NCBI RefSeq assembly: GCF_018256155.1
Contig: NZ_JAERLY010000013.1
Location: forward strand, 1-64,000
Reading direction: 5' to 3'
DNA length: 64,000 bases
Source: Gluconobacter sp. Dm-62
GTDB lineage: Bacteria > Pseudomonadota > Alphaproteobacteria > Acetobacterales > Acetobacteraceae
Below the pieces are notes generated by a model, which was not told the origin of the DNA, searched no databases, and worked only from the letters and a program-made list of their open reading frames with translations. Shown in pieces: positions 1 through 9,129 of the stretch. The stretch's first letter is position 1, and each line of letters begins with the position of its first letter. The position numbers were made by a program, and so were the translations under genes.

Positions 1-67
1 CAAAGATCGTCGTCCCCGCCGCCCCAGAAGACCTCAGTAAGTGGCCCCCGCTGCGTCGGTGAACGGG

Positions 68-96
68 CTTATACGGGCACCTCATGAGGGGGTCAA
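68..96 (-). promoter_or_regulatory. Strong sigma70-type promoter, probably of an rRNA operon to the left
   Basis: Read on the minus strand there is TTGACC (96-91), a 17-base spacer and TATAAG (73-68), close to consensus and followed by CCCG as in many alphaproteobacterial stable-RNA promoters. No protein start follows before the window edge. The edge itself reads ACGATCTTTG on the minus strand, which resembles the leader just ahead of 16S rRNA genes. The promoter is directly visible; the rRNA target is inference because the transcribed gene lies outside. The spacer contains a perfect 10-bp palindrome, CCTCATGAGG. Confidence 0.6.
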
Positions 97-123
97 CAGG
101 AAAATTGCATTTTTGTGAAAAAA

Positions 124-1092
124 TCAGATTCCGTGGAACTTCCTGAACCAGAGGCAGAACTCTTTCATGCCCTCCTCAAAGGACACTTCCGGTTGCCATC
201 CGCAGAATTCCTTCACTTTTTCCAGAGAGGCCCAGGTGGATTCCATGTCAGCGACCGGTCTGGGGCGGCGTTCCACGACAGCCTTCTTTCCCAGATCCTG
301 TTCAAGAAGCTCGATCATGCGGGTCACCCTTTCAGGTTTATCCCCTCCAAGATTAAACACTCTGGACAATCCCGCTTCCGGTGGTTTGACCAGAACCTTC
401 TGCACGCCCCTGACGATGTCATCGACGTAAGTGAAGTCGCGGGAAAGGTTCTTCCCTTCATAAAGGGTGACCGGACGACCTTCCGAAATGGCTTTCGCGA
501 ACCCGTAATACGCCATGTCGGGTCGGCCCCATGGGCCATAGACAGTGAAAAACCGAAGCCCCGTCTGCGGGATACCGTACAGATACGCGTAGGATTCAGA
601 GGTCAGTTCAGCAGCACGTTTGGTTGCGGCATAGACGGAGCTTGGATGCTCGACCCGATCCGTTTCCTGAAAAGGGACGCTCTGGTTGCGTCCATAGACT
701 GACGATGAAGACGCATAGACGACATGCGTCAGCTTTTTCAGATGCCGGCACGCTTCCAGAAGGGCGACCTGCCCCATGACATTGGACGTGACATAAGAAT
801 AGGGATCGACCATCGAGTGCCGGACCCCGGCCTGAGCGGCAAGATGGACCACAGCCTCCAGATCGGAGTGGCGTTCGACAAGCGTCCGCATGGCCTCAGG
901 ACTGGACACATCCGTCTTCAGGAAGCTGAATTTCGGATGCAGCTCAAGTTGCTCCAGACGCGCCCGTTTCAGGGACGGATCATAATAGGCATTGAGCGTA
1001 TCAACGCCCACAACGTCCATACCCTGCTTCAGAAGGGCTTCAGCGACATGAAACCCTATAAACCCGGCAACACCGGTAACCAGAACCTTCAC
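124..1092 (-). CDS. NAD-dependent sugar-nucleotide epimerase (UDP-glucuronate 4-epimerase-like)
   Basis: A 322-residue protein of the extended short-chain dehydrogenase family. It opens with the Rossmann motif GVAGFIGFHVAEALL and carries a serine-rich SSSSVYG strand, the YAATK catalytic Tyr/Lys pair (YxxxK) and the FFTVYGPWGRPDMAYYGF substrate loop typical of UDP-glucuronate 4-epimerases of the LspL/Cap1J group. Such enzymes make UDP-galacturonate for capsule, LPS or exopolysaccharide in the cytoplasm. The start is GTG at 1092, seven bases after the stop of the DUF192 gene upstream, so the two are probably co-transcribed. No other sugar-nucleotide gene is adjacent, so the precise substrate is inferred from family resemblance only. 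Confidence 0.85.
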   Translation of the reverse strand: MKVLVTGVAGFIGFHVAEALLKQGMDVVGVDTLNAYYDPSLKRARLEQLELHPKFSFLKTDVSSPEAMRTLVERHSDLEAVVHLAAQAGVRHSMVDPYSYVTSNVMGQVALLEACRHLKKLTHVVYASSSSVYGRNQSVPFQETDRVEHPSSVYAATKRAAELTSESYAYLYGIPQTGLRFFTVYGPWGRPDMAYYGFAKAISEGRPVTLYEGKNLSRDFTYVDDIVRGVQKVLVKPPEAGLSRVFNLGGDKPERVTRMIELLEQDLGKKAVVERRPRPVADMESTWASLEKVKEFCGWQPEVSFEEGMKEFCLWFRKFHGI

Positions 1093-1099
1093 AGGAGCA

Positions 1100-1576
1100 T
1101 CAGTGCTTCAGGGCAGAGCTGGTTACAGTGTCACCCACCCGAATCCCGAGCTTTGCCGTAACGCCACCCGCGAGCTCAAGCGTATTGGCGACCACGCCAT
1201 CACTGCGCAGGATCGCCTCGCTCAGAGGAACGGCGTTTTCCGCGATGGCGTGAATGTGGTTCGTGGAATCAATGAATACGATATCCAGCGGCACGAGCGT
1301 ATTGCGCATCCACATGTCAGACACCTGAGGCGTTGCCCACATAAAGAGCATCCCCTCATTTTCCGGCAGATGCTTGCGGAACATTTCCCCGACTTCCTGC
1401 TGGCGGCAGGTCTTGGCCAGTTCGACGGTGAAGGCGTGCTTCTGACCGTCACGCGTCGTGATGGTCAGGGACTCGGTTGGCAGATGGGGCTGCGCCTGCG
1501 TGATCGGCTCCTCCGCTTTTGCAAGGCCGACACTCATTCCAAGCGCCGCTACCAGCGCACAGCATAAAACTCGCAT
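1100..1576 (-). CDS. DUF192 family exported protein
   Basis: A 158-residue protein with a clear N-terminal signal peptide (MRVLCCALVAALGMSVGLAKA, cleavage after AKA). The rest is a DUF192 domain: FTVELAKTCRQQEVGEMFRK, then MLFMWATPQVSDMWMRNT with VPLDIVFID, the family's core. The function of DUF192 proteins is not established. The gene sits between the epimerase and the metallo-hydrolase, all leftward with short gaps (7 and 16 bases), suggesting one transcript. Confidence 0.85.
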   Translation of the reverse strand: MRVLCCALVAALGMSVGLAKAEEPITQAQPHLPTESLTITTRDGQKHAFTVELAKTCRQQEVGEMFRKHLPENEGMLFMWATPQVSDMWMRNTLVPLDIVFIDSTNHIHAIAENAVPLSEAILRSDGVVANTLELAGGVTAKLGIRVGDTVTSSALKH

Positions 1577-1592
1577 GAGATGACTTTCAGGT

Positions 1593-2243
1593 TCAGGAAA
1601 TCAGGAACGGGTTGGTCCGGCGCTCTTCGCCAATGGTCGTCGGCATTCCATGCCCACACAGGACCACGGTGTCGTCGGGCAGCGTCAGAAGATGTCTGCG
1701 AATACCGTCCACCAGTGCCTGTGCATCGCCATAGGCGAAATCGGTGCGGCCAACGGTTCCCCGGAACAGCGTATCGCCCGCCAGCACGCGGCGGTTGTCA
1801 TGATCCACAAAAACAACGTGTCCAGGCGTGTGGCCCGGAACATGTGCCACATGCAGATCCTGTCCCAGCAGGTGCAGAACCTCGCCGTTTCCCACAAAGC
1901 GGTCCGGAGCAACATTCTCCATGCCGGGTATCCCGAAAGCGGCGGCCTGTTTCGTGATGCTCTGCAACAGGAACTCGTCCCGGCGATCCGGCCCCACAAC
2001 AGGAACAGGCTGACCCTGCTGCTTTTCAAGGGCTCTCTTCAGGGCGGCAGCGCCACCGGCATGGTCCAGATGGCCGTGCGTCAGAAGAATGGCCTCGACT
2101 GTCAGGCCGCCCAGATGCTGAAGGATGTCTCCGACATCGCCGCCGGGATCGACCACAACGGCACGGCCCTCATCGTTCGAGAGAATGGTGCAGTTCTGCC
2201 GCAAAGGCGTTACCGGCACCCGCTTCGCATACAAAGGAGTCAC
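1593..2243 (-). CDS. Metallo-beta-lactamase-fold hydrolase (glyoxalase II-like)
   Basis: A 216-residue single-domain MBL-fold protein. The metal-binding motif THGHLDHAG supplies His56, His58, Asp60 and His61; further ligands are in HVPGHTPGHV and FRGTVGRTDF, and the last His lies in VLCGHGMPTTIGEE. This is the small glyoxalase II-like subgroup that hydrolyses thioesters such as S-lactoylglutathione; the natural substrate cannot be read from sequence. The start is a GTG at 2243 preceded by a G-rich stretch. It is first in a probable leftward unit with the DUF192 and epimerase genes. Confidence 0.85.
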   Translation of the reverse strand: MTPLYAKRVPVTPLRQNCTILSNDEGRAVVVDPGGDVGDILQHLGGLTVEAILLTHGHLDHAGGAAALKRALEKQQGQPVPVVGPDRRDEFLLQSITKQAAAFGIPGMENVAPDRFVGNGEVLHLLGQDLHVAHVPGHTPGHVVFVDHDNRRVLAGDTLFRGTVGRTDFAYGDAQALVDGIRRHLLTLPDDTVVLCGHGMPTTIGEERRTNPFLIS

Positions 2244-2395
2244 AGCTCCCCCTTCCAGACGGTCCGTTCTGATGTGGCGATACAGGCTCAGCCCTTGCGC
2301 GACAAGTCAATCAAGGGTTTGACGCTCCCGGATCATTGACCCTCTTTCGCAGGAAGGTCACTCTCCCGGTTTCTCCATCCAGACGAGGTATCATC

Positions 2396-2746
2396 ATGAG
2401 CCGCATCATCCGTACAAAACCCAACGTCATTCTTTCCAAGGCTGTCGAGTATCACGGCTTCATCTTCACACAGGGTGTCGTAGCCGCAGATCTTTCCAAA
2501 GGAATTGAGGAGCAGACCAAAAGCGTTCTCGATCAGCTGGACCAGATTCTCGAGGAGCACGGTACTGACAAGACGCGCATCCTGCAGGCACAGATCTGGG
2601 TGAAGGATATCGCAGACCGCACTGCTCTCAACACCATCTGGTCTGCATGGCTTCCTGAAAACGAAGCCCCGGCCCGCGCCTGCGTTCAGGCGGTTCTGGC
2701 AGACCCCAGAATTCTTGTGGAAATCATGCTCACCACAACGAAATAA
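2396..2746 (+). CDS. RidA family protein (reactive intermediate deaminase)
   Basis: A 116-residue protein of the YjgF/YER057c/UK114 family, which hydrolyses reactive enamine/imine intermediates released by PLP enzymes. Seen: VEYHGFIFTQGVVA, KTRILQAQIWVKDIAD, and the conserved Arg in APARACVQAVLA that binds the substrate carboxylate. The start is the ATG at 2396 with GAGG nearby upstream; an in-frame extension back to 2336 has no family similarity. It is divergent from the MBL hydrolase. Family assignment is secure; the in vivo substrate is unknown. Confidence 0.9.
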   Translation: MSRIIRTKPNVILSKAVEYHGFIFTQGVVAADLSKGIEEQTKSVLDQLDQILEEHGTDKTRILQAQIWVKDIADRTALNTIWSAWLPENEAPARACVQAVLADPRILVEIMLTTTK

Positions 2747-2918
2747 TCTGAATCGCACGATTATGGCGAGATTGCAGCAGACTGTGGTGTCAAAAAGATT
2801 TTCTTTAGAAATGAAAATTTAACACACAGACCTGCATTCTGCTCTTGTCAGGGTTGCAGGAAGGTTGTTACCTCCCTGTAACCCGAACAACACACAACCA
2901 ATCAGGATCCTAAAGATC

Positions 2919-3635
2919 GTGAAGCATAAAAGTTGCCGGAAAAACTTTCTCTCTGCTCTGGCGCTTTCCGCTGTTGCGTTCTTTTCGGGGCATGCTCAGG
3001 CCCGTCACAGTTCGGGTCATCATGGACGGACGGTTTTTCACAGCCACCGTTCCACGGGCCATCATCATTCCTATGCTCACGTCATCCAGTGCGTCGCCTA
3101 CGCCAAGACGGCTTCAGAGGTCGTTCTGCATGGCAACGCACGTGACTGGTGGTACAATGCTGCCGGCGTCTACGCCCGCGGCTCTGCACCGCAGTCTGGT
3201 TCGGTCCTGAACTTCCGCGCCATCCGTCGTATGCCGCTTGGCCACGTCGCTGTTGTGCGTTCGGTGGAAGACAGCCGCACGATCTATATTGACCAGTCGC
3301 ACTGGGCTTCCAACGGCGTTGCACACAACGTGCGAGTCGTTGATGTCTCTCCCAATAACGACTGGAGCGCCGTCCGGGTCGCCCTCAATGATCGCAGTGG
3401 CCGGCTTGGCAGCATCTATCCGACATACGGCTTTATCTATCCTCATTCCGACAACGCGGACAGCAGTCCGGCCCCGCGTGTCGTCATGGCCCGCGCTTCG
3501 AAAGCCTCAGGCTTCCGTCACCGCGCAGTCCTGAGTGGATCAGACGCTCTGAGCCATCCGATGAGCAGCACCGAAGTCGCCGAAGCTCCGGACGATGCCT
3601 TTACCTCGGACGCTCCCGACCGTTCGATTCGCTGA
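2919..3635 (+). CDS. Secreted CHAP-domain amidase/endopeptidase
   Basis: A 238-residue exported protein from a GTG start at 2919 with AGGA about 11 bases upstream. A signal peptide (basic start, then LSALALSAVAFFSGHAQA) is followed by a His-rich linker and a CHAP domain. The catalytic Cys58 lies in VIQCVAYAK and His109 in PLGHVAVV, the expected order. The mature enzyme would act in the periplasm or outside on peptidoglycan crosslinks. The C-terminal ~75 residues are Ser/Ala/Asp-rich and low in complexity. It converges on rlmH. A TTG at 2865 would only add residues before the signal peptide. Target bond unknown. Confidence 0.85.
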   Translation: MKHKSCRKNFLSALALSAVAFFSGHAQARHSSGHHGRTVFHSHRSTGHHHSYAHVIQCVAYAKTASEVVLHGNARDWWYNAAGVYARGSAPQSGSVLNFRAIRRMPLGHVAVVRSVEDSRTIYIDQSHWASNGVAHNVRVVDVSPNNDWSAVRVALNDRSGRLGSIYPTYGFIYPHSDNADSSPAPRVVMARASKASGFRHRAVLSGSDALSHPMSSTEVAEAPDDAFTSDAPDRSIR

Positions 3636-3654
3636 TAAAGCCTGACGACCGGGC

Positions 3655-4113
3655 TTAATCCGGTCGCGATTCCCTGTGATAGGGATGACCAGTATTGATG
3701 GCCTGCGCCCGAAAAACCTGCTCGGCAATCAAAACCCTGACCAGCATATGCGGCCAGGTTAGTTTCCCAAGGGAAATCACGGAATCAGCACGCTGGATTA
3801 CGGTTGAATCCAGCCCCTCCGCACCACCAATCAGAAAATGAATGGGGCGCCCAGATTCCTGCCAGCGGGACAGCATCTCCGCTAGGCGCAGGCTGTCAGG
3901 CGTCTTACCGCCTTCGTCCAGCGCCACGATCAGGGCATTGTCAGGACAGGCCCCCAGCAGAGCCGCGGCATCCTTGCGCTTCTGCTCCTGGACGCTGCCT
4001 TTTGACGGCGCGAGTTCCGTCACCGTCAGGACGGGCCGGATCCGGCCCGCATAACGCTCGAACAGTTCGCGCTCCGGACCGGCTTTGAGCCGGCCGATTG
4101 CGACCAGTTTCAT
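3655..4113 (-). CDS. rlmH: 23S rRNA (pseudouridine-1915-N3) methyltransferase RlmH
   Basis: A 152-residue SPOUT-class methyltransferase of the usual length. It has the opening [14 protein letters not shown], the central [10 protein letters not shown] strand, the knot motif [11 protein letters not shown] and the C-terminal [14 protein letters not shown] followed by GHPYHRE. It methylates pseudouridine 1915 in helix 69 of 23S rRNA in assembled 70S ribosomes. Its ATG directly abuts the stop of rsfS, so translation is likely coupled. Confidence 0.95.
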   Translation of the reverse strand: MKLVAIGRLKAGPERELFERYAGRIRPVLTVTELAPSKGSVQEQKRKDAAALLGACPDNALIVALDEGGKTPDSLRLAEMLSRWQESGRPIHFLIGGAEGLDSTVIQRADSVISLGKLTWPHMLVRVLIAEQVFRAQAINTGHPYHRESRPD

Positions 4114-4617
4114 TCAGTCCTGCTCTTCACCCTGTCCGACAGCGACTTCATTTTCGCTGCCATCCAGATCCGTGCCCCACATCCGCTCAAGCCCGTAAAG
4201 CTCACGGCTTTCCGGCTTGAAGAGGTGAACGACAACGTCCCCAGCGTCGATCAGGACCCAGTCAGTGCCATTCGCACCTTCGATCAGGATGCGCTTGATG
4301 CCGATCTCATTGAGCTTCTTTTCAATGTGATGCGCCATCGCGGAGATCTGGCGGTCGGCGAGACCCGTCGCAATGACCATGCGATCAGCGAAGTTCGCGC
4401 GTCCGACCAGATCCAGCACAACGATGTCTTCACCCTTGTCTTCGTCCAGACTCGTGGTGATGACCGTCAGCATGCTGGTCAGAAGATCCGGCTGCATGGG
4501 TTCGCGCTTGACGGCCGTTTTCTTCGGTCCGGCAACAGCCGCCTTTTTACGAGCCGTTCCCGGCACCTTGGCAGCCTCGGCCAGTGCCGCATCGGGGGAG
4601 CTGGTTTTCCGGCGCAC
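4114..4617 (-). CDS. rsfS: Ribosomal silencing factor RsfS, with a basic N-terminal extension
   Basis: RsfS binds L14 and blocks 30S/50S joining in starvation. The conserved domain starts near LLTSMLTVITTSLDEDKGED and continues through VLDLVGRANFADRMVIATG, ILIEGANGTDWVLIDAGDVV and HLFKPESRELYGLERMWG. The family normally begins about where ATG 4497 lies; here an Ala/Lys/Pro-rich stretch of 40 or more residues precedes it. The coordinates use GTG at 4617, which lacks a convincing ribosome site. The best-placed Shine-Dalgarno (AGGAG) lies instead before an in-frame ATC at 4659, five bases after the nadD stop, giving ITKTTSPESQAKKPV. The true start may be that AUC. The product call is firm, the start is not. 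Confidence 0.9.
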   Translation of the reverse strand: MRRKTSSPDAALAEAAKVPGTARKKAAVAGPKKTAVKREPMQPDLLTSMLTVITTSLDEDKGEDIVVLDLVGRANFADRMVIATGLADRQISAMAHHIEKKLNEIGIKRILIEGANGTDWVLIDAGDVVVHLFKPESRELYGLERMWGTDLDGSENEVAVGQGEEQD

Positions 4618-4664
4618 AGGCTTTTTGGCCTGCGATTCGGGAGAGGTCGTCTTGGTGATGGTTT

Positions 4665-5252
4665 TTACTCCTGATCGGACTCCGGACGAAACTGGCCGGA
4701 CTCACGCAACGCTGTAGCCGATATATCGTTCTGCGGCGCAGAAAGGAACGTCCATGCGTCGCCTTTTCGCTCCGCAAGCACAGGAGATTCCCGGGAAGGC
4801 CGTCTCTGATGCCGCAAAACGGAGGCCGCAGCCCCCCGTAACGCAGGCGAAACGCTGCCCGGACGCGGGACGACGGCTATGGGAACCATCGCAGCCAACC
4901 GGCGCCAGCGCTTCCAGCGCGACAGCTGCGCCAGTCCATCCGCCCCCATCAGCCACACGAAATGCACATGCGGGAAACGCCGCTTCAGCAATCCAACGGT
5001 TTTTACGGTGAAACGCTGCCCAAGCCGCGATTCGATATCGGTTGCAACGATTCGCCGCCCATCCGCGATCCGCTCCGCAGAGGCAAGACGCACCCTGAAC
5101 GGTGCCATGCTCCTGCTCGGCTTGAGCGGATTCCCCGGCGACACCATGAGCCACACCTGATCCAGCCGCAGAGCCCGCAAGGCGCGCCGTGCCACCATGA
5201 GGTGCCCCGCATGGGCCGGGTTGAACGAGCCACCCAGCAGACCGATCCGCAT
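4665..5252 (-). CDS. nadD: Nicotinate-nucleotide adenylyltransferase NadD
   Basis: A 195-residue nucleotidyltransferase that forms deamido-NAD from nicotinate mononucleotide and ATP, the second-last step of NAD synthesis. It begins MRIGLLGGSFNPAHAGHL, containing the GGSFxPxHxGH nucleotide motif, and has VWLMGADGLAQLSRWKRW and, near the end, FLSAPQNDISATALRES, equivalent to the ISSTxIR motif. The start at 5252 is chosen because this motif normally lies at the N terminus. It is followed closely by rsfS and preceded by proA, an order common in alphaproteobacteria. Confidence 0.93.
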   Translation of the reverse strand: MRIGLLGGSFNPAHAGHLMVARRALRALRLDQVWLMVSPGNPLKPSRSMAPFRVRLASAERIADGRRIVATDIESRLGQRFTVKTVGLLKRRFPHVHFVWLMGADGLAQLSRWKRWRRLAAMVPIAVVPRPGSVSPALRGAAASVLRHQRRPSRESPVLAERKGDAWTFLSAPQNDISATALRESGQFRPESDQE

Positions 5253-5284
5253 TTTCCGCCCGTCGCCGGACGTCGGGATGCTGG

Positions 5285-6553
5285 TCAGCCCCGCACCTGC
5301 CCGGTGCCGATTACTTCGTACCGGTAGCATGTCAGCTGCTCGAGCCCCACTGGACCACGCGCGTGCATCCGTCCTGTCGCAATGCCGATTTCCGCACCGA
5401 ATCCGAACTCCGCACCGTCACAGAACTGCGTGGACGCATTCCACATCACGACCGCACTATCCGTCCCGTTGAGGAACGCAGCCGCGGCTTCAGGATCTTC
5501 GGCAATAATGGCCTCGGTATGCGAACTTCCGTGCCGTGCGATGTGATCCAGAGCGTCTTCCACCCCGTCCACAACGGCAATCGACAGGACGGCGTCCAGC
5601 CATTCCGTGCCGAAATCATCAGCCGAGGCCGCTTCAAGCGTCGGCACGATCGCACGCGCTCGGTCATCTGCCCGGAAGGCACATCCCTTCGCCGCCAGAT
5701 CCTGAACCAGAAGCGGCAGCAGCGTCGGGGCAATCGCCGCATCGATCAGCAGCGTTTCCGTCGCACCGCAGATCCCGGTCCGGCGCATTTTCGCATCCAG
5801 CAGCACTTTCCGGGCCATGGCCGGATCAGCACTCGCATGGATGTAAGTGTGATTCAGGCCGTCCGCATGAGCGAGGACCGGAACGCGAGCTTCGCGCTGC
5901 ACGCGCTCCACAAGGGACTTGCCGCCACGTGGAATGATCAGGTCGATCTTTCCCGAAGCCTGTAGCATGGCCCCGACCAGAGCCCGGTCCGCGGATGGCA
6001 GGATCTGCACGCAGGCCTCATCCAGCCCGGCGGCCCGCAATCCGTCTTCCATCGCCGTCTGGATGGCGCGGGCGGAATGGAGGCTTTCCCCGCCACCGCG
6101 CAAAATCACCGCATTGCCAGACTTGATGCACAAAGCAGCGGCATCAGCTCCAACATTCGGGCGGCTTTCATAGATCATGCCGATCACGCCAAGCGGCGTC
6201 GCCACCCGGCGGAAATGCAGCCCGTTCGGCCGGTCCCATTCCGCCAGAACACGCCCGACCGGGTCCGGCAGGCGCGACACGTCTTCCAGACCGCGCGCCA
6301 TGGCCTCGACCCGCTCCGGCGTCAGCGTCAGGCGGTCCCGGAAAGCCGCGTTCCGATCTTCGGACAGCGCGTCCAGATCCTGCTGGTTGGCCGCGACGAT
6401 CTCATCGCTGCGTGCCCGCAAGGCCTTCGCGGCCTCGGCCAGCGCATGGTTGCGGGTTTCCTCGCTGGCCCGCGCGAGACTCCGGCTGGCATGGCGGGCA
6501 CGCTCCGCCAGACCCTCCAGAATCCGCGTGGCCTGGGAGGAGGCGTCAGACAT
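5285..6553 (-). CDS. proA: Glutamate-5-semialdehyde dehydrogenase (gamma-glutamyl phosphate reductase)
   Basis: A 422-residue enzyme of proline synthesis that reduces gamma-glutamyl phosphate to glutamate semialdehyde with NADPH. Motifs: GVIGMIYESRPNVGADA, NAVILRGGGESLHSA, and the catalytic cysteine in MRRTGICGATETLLID. The end, FGAEIGIATGRMHARGPVGL, is typical. The ATG at 6553 overlaps the ychF stop in the 8-base sequence ATGTCTGA, so the gene is translationally coupled to ychF. proB is not in the window; proC, the last step, is at 18.8 kb. Confidence 0.95.
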   Translation of the reverse strand: MSDASSQATRILEGLAERARHASRSLARASEETRNHALAEAAKALRARSDEIVAANQQDLDALSEDRNAAFRDRLTLTPERVEAMARGLEDVSRLPDPVGRVLAEWDRPNGLHFRRVATPLGVIGMIYESRPNVGADAAALCIKSGNAVILRGGGESLHSARAIQTAMEDGLRAAGLDEACVQILPSADRALVGAMLQASGKIDLIIPRGGKSLVERVQREARVPVLAHADGLNHTYIHASADPAMARKVLLDAKMRRTGICGATETLLIDAAIAPTLLPLLVQDLAAKGCAFRADDRARAIVPTLEAASADDFGTEWLDAVLSIAVVDGVEDALDHIARHGSSHTEAIIAEDPEAAAAFLNGTDSAVVMWNASTQFCDGAEFGFGAEIGIATGRMHARGPVGLEQLTCYRYEVIGTGQVRG

Positions 6554-7640
6554 TGAACCGGAACAGCAGGACGTCACCATCCTGCACCACGTATTCCTTG
6601 CCTTCGATCCGCAGCTTGCCGACTTCCTTGGCTCCGGCCTCGCCGTTGCAGGCCACGTAATCGTCGAACGCCACGGTTTCGCAGGCGATGAAGCCACGTT
6701 CGAAGTCGTTGTGAATGACAGCAGCGGCCTGAGGCGCCTTCGTGCCAGCCGTGATCGTCCAGGCGCGGGATTCTTTCGGACCAACCGTGAAATATGTCCG
6801 CAGGCCCAGAAGCTGGTAGCCCGCCGCGATCACACGATCCAGACCGCTATCCGTCAGGCCCAGCCCTTCAAGGAACTCCGTCCGATCTTCCTGCGGCAAC
6901 TGGCTGACTTCGGCTTCGATCGCGGCAGACACCACGACGACACCCGCGCCTTCAGCTTCGGCGCGCTTGCGGACGGCTTCAGAGAATGCATTTCCTGTCG
7001 CGGCCGAGGCTTCCTCGACATTGCAGACATACAGAACCGGCTTCGTCGTCAGGAGTTGAAGACGTGATGCCTCTACTTCCTGCCCCTTCGCAACGGCGGT
7101 CCGTGCGGGCTTGCCCTCACGCAGGGCCACAAGCAGCGGCTCCAGGAGTTCAAGCTGCGCCTGTGCTTCGCGGTCGTTGCCCCGGGCGCGCTTCTGAAGG
7201 CCGATCTGGCGCTTTTCTAGGCTTTCCAGATCCGCCAGCATCAGTTCCGTTTCGATGATGTCCGCATCCCGGACCGGATCGACGCCACCTTCGACATGGG
7301 TGATGTCGTCATCTTCGAAGCAGCGCAGCACATGCACGATGGCATCGACTTCGCGGATATTGGCAAGGAACTGGTTTCCGAGACCTTCGCCCTTGGACGC
7401 GCCACGGACCAGACCGGCGATGTCCACGAATTCCAGGCTCGTCGGCACCTTGCGGATGGACTTGCCGATCCGCGCCAGTTCATCCAGCCGCGGATCCGGC
7501 ACGGCCACGCGGCCCGTATTCGGCTCGATGGTGCAGAACGGGTAATTCGCAGCCTGTGCGGCCGCCGTTTCCGTCAGGGCATTGAACAGCGTGGACTTGC
7601 CGACATTGGGCAGACCAACAATGCCGCAATTGAAACCCAT
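6546..7640 (-). CDS. ychF: YchF/OLA1-type ribosome-associated ATPase
   Basis: A 364-residue Obg-superfamily P-loop protein of standard length. It has the Walker [10 protein letters not shown], the G3 region [20 protein letters not shown], and the C-terminal TGS-like segment with [19 protein letters not shown] and [11 protein letters not shown]. YchF prefers ATP, binds ribosomes and influences stress responses; the detailed role is unsettled. The pairing pth-ychF is common in bacteria, and here pth is the next gene upstream, 259 bases away. Its last codons overlap the start of proA. Confidence 0.95.
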   Translation of the reverse strand: MGFNCGIVGLPNVGKSTLFNALTETAAAQAANYPFCTIEPNTGRVAVPDPRLDELARIGKSIRKVPTSLEFVDIAGLVRGASKGEGLGNQFLANIREVDAIVHVLRCFEDDDITHVEGGVDPVRDADIIETELMLADLESLEKRQIGLQKRARGNDREAQAQLELLEPLLVALREGKPARTAVAKGQEVEASRLQLLTTKPVLYVCNVEEASAATGNAFSEAVRKRAEAEGAGVVVVSAAIEAEVSQLPQEDRTEFLEGLGLTDSGLDRVIAAGYQLLGLRTYFTVGPKESRAWTITAGTKAPQAAAVIHNDFERGFIACETVAFDDYVACNGEAGAKEVGKLRIEGKEYVVQDGDVLLFRFNV

Positions 7641-7899
7641 TCGTGCTCTCCATCATCATTGAAGACCGTTCAGACGCGAACGATCCGTTCCAGAAAAATC
7701 CGTTGCCCTGTGTTCGCAGAAACCGGAGAGGCTCACAACCACCTCCCCTCGCGAAAGCGGCTTTTCAGCCCACGATTCCCGCCAGATCCTGCAGAAGTCT
7801 ATTCTTGAAAGCCTCAAAGGGTTCAGTGCGTTCTGATCACAACTTTCAGCGGCCTGACGGATATCGTTGCCCTGACCGGCCATTTCAGCCGCAACACAA

Positions 7900-8469
7900 T
7901 CAGGCCGAAAGCAGAGCAACCTTCGTCATGAAGGCTTCGTGTTCTTTTTTCGCCAGCAGGGGGGCGGCATCGGCCATAGCCTCAAGCCATCGCTCCAGTT
8001 CCGGCTCTTCCGCCTTGGCAAAATTGCCCAGCACATGGCCCGTCACACGGTCCTTGTGCCCCGGATGGCCGATGCCCATCCGCACACGCCAGTAATCCGG
8101 GCTCGACAGGCACTTGTCCATAGAGCGCAGACCATTATGCCCCGCGGCACCGCCGCCGCGTTTAATACGCAGCTTGCCGAAAGCGAGGTCGAGTTCGTCG
8201 TGAAATGCGGTGATATCGTCCGGCGCGATCCTGAAGAACTGCGCGGCCTGCTGAACGCTGTCGCCTGACAGGTTCATATACGTCATCGGCTTGAGGAGCA
8301 GGATCTTCTGCCCCCCGATGACGCCTTCGGAGGTTTCCCCCCGGAAGCGCTTGCGCCACGGCGAAAAACCGTGGCGCCTGGCGATCTCGTCGACCGCCAT
8401 GAAGCCGATGTTGTGTCGATGACGGCTCATCCCCGGCTCGGGGTTGCCGAGACCGGTCCAGAGCCTCAT
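7900..8469 (-). CDS. pth: Peptidyl-tRNA hydrolase
   Basis: A 189-residue protein that frees tRNA from drop-off peptidyl-tRNA. It begins WTGLGNPEPGMSRHRHNIGF, with Asn9 and the catalytic His19; FHDELDLAFGKLRIKRGGG and GHNGLRSMDKCL complete the active site. Length is normal. It starts three bases after the rplY stop, so the L25 and Pth genes form one unit, a frequent bacterial pairing. Confidence 0.95.
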   Translation of the reverse strand: MRLWTGLGNPEPGMSRHRHNIGFMAVDEIARRHGFSPWRKRFRGETSEGVIGGQKILLLKPMTYMNLSGDSVQQAAQFFRIAPDDITAFHDELDLAFGKLRIKRGGGAAGHNGLRSMDKCLSSPDYWRVRMGIGHPGHKDRVTGHVLGNFAKAEEPELERWLEAMADAAPLLAKKEHEAFMTKVALLSA

Positions 8470-8472
8470 GAC

Positions 8473-9129
8473 TTACTTCTTCTTTGCGCCGGGCTTTGCA
8501 GCGGCTTCAGCTTCAGCAGCGGCCTTGGCAGCAGCTTCGGCTTCCATTTCGGCATCGATCGTCGGTGCGGCGATGGACGCGATGACCATGTCCGTAGCCT
8601 GACCGCTGGCCAGAACGGCGCCTTCGGTGCCCTTGAGGTCTGTCCAGCGCACGTTGTCGTGGATGTCCAGGCCGCTCAGGTCTGCGGTGAAGTGCTCCGG
8701 AATGTTGGCCGGATCAGCCTGTACGTCGATGTAATGACGCACCACGTTCAGAACGCCGCCACGCTTGATGCCCGGGGATTTCTCTTCGCCAACGAAAGCG
8801 ATGGAGATTTCAACGTGAATCTTCGTTCCGGCCGTAACGCGCTGGAAATCCACGTGGATCGGGGCATCGGTCACCGGGTGCAGCTGCACGTCACGGATCA
8901 GGACAGCAACCTCATCTGCACCTTCGGCAGCCAGGTTGTACACGCGCGAGGACCAGCCACCGCGATGCAGTTCCTTCATGATCACGCGCGGATCAAGTGC
9001 GATAATGGAGGGTTCTTCCTTGCCACCGTAAATTACGGCCGGCACGAGGCCCTCACGTCTCGTTGCGCGCGCTGCCCCCTTACCAGCCTTCGCGCGCGTC
9101 GAGACAGCAAGTGTCGTCAAATTAGCCAC
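8473..9129 (-). CDS. rplY: 50S ribosomal protein L25/Ctc
   Basis: A 218-residue long-form L25 that binds 5S rRNA. The N-terminal domain ([44 protein letters not shown]) is followed by the TL5/Ctc beta domain ([33 protein letters not shown]). The C-terminal ~25 residues are an Ala/Glu/Lys run, usual for long-form L25. It heads the leftward unit rplY-pth and is divergent from the MFS gene. Confidence 0.95.
   Translation of the reverse strand: MANLTTLAVSTRAKAGKGAARATRREGLVPAVIYGGKEEPSIIALDPRVIMKELHRGGWSSRVYNLAAEGADEVAVLIRDVQLHPVTDAPIHVDFQRVTAGTKIHVEISIAFVGEEKSPGIKRGGVLNVVRHYIDVQADPANIPEHFTADLSGLDIHDNVRWTDLKGTEGAVLASGQATDMVIASIAAPTIDAEMEAEAAAKAAAEAEAAAKPGAKKK

Noticed and set aside
6546-6553. 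Identical ATGTCTGA overlaps at ychF/proA and lgt/pgeF as a possible regulatory signal
   Set aside because: The overlap is simply ATG-TCT and a shared TGA, a common way to couple translation; two cases do not make a motif.
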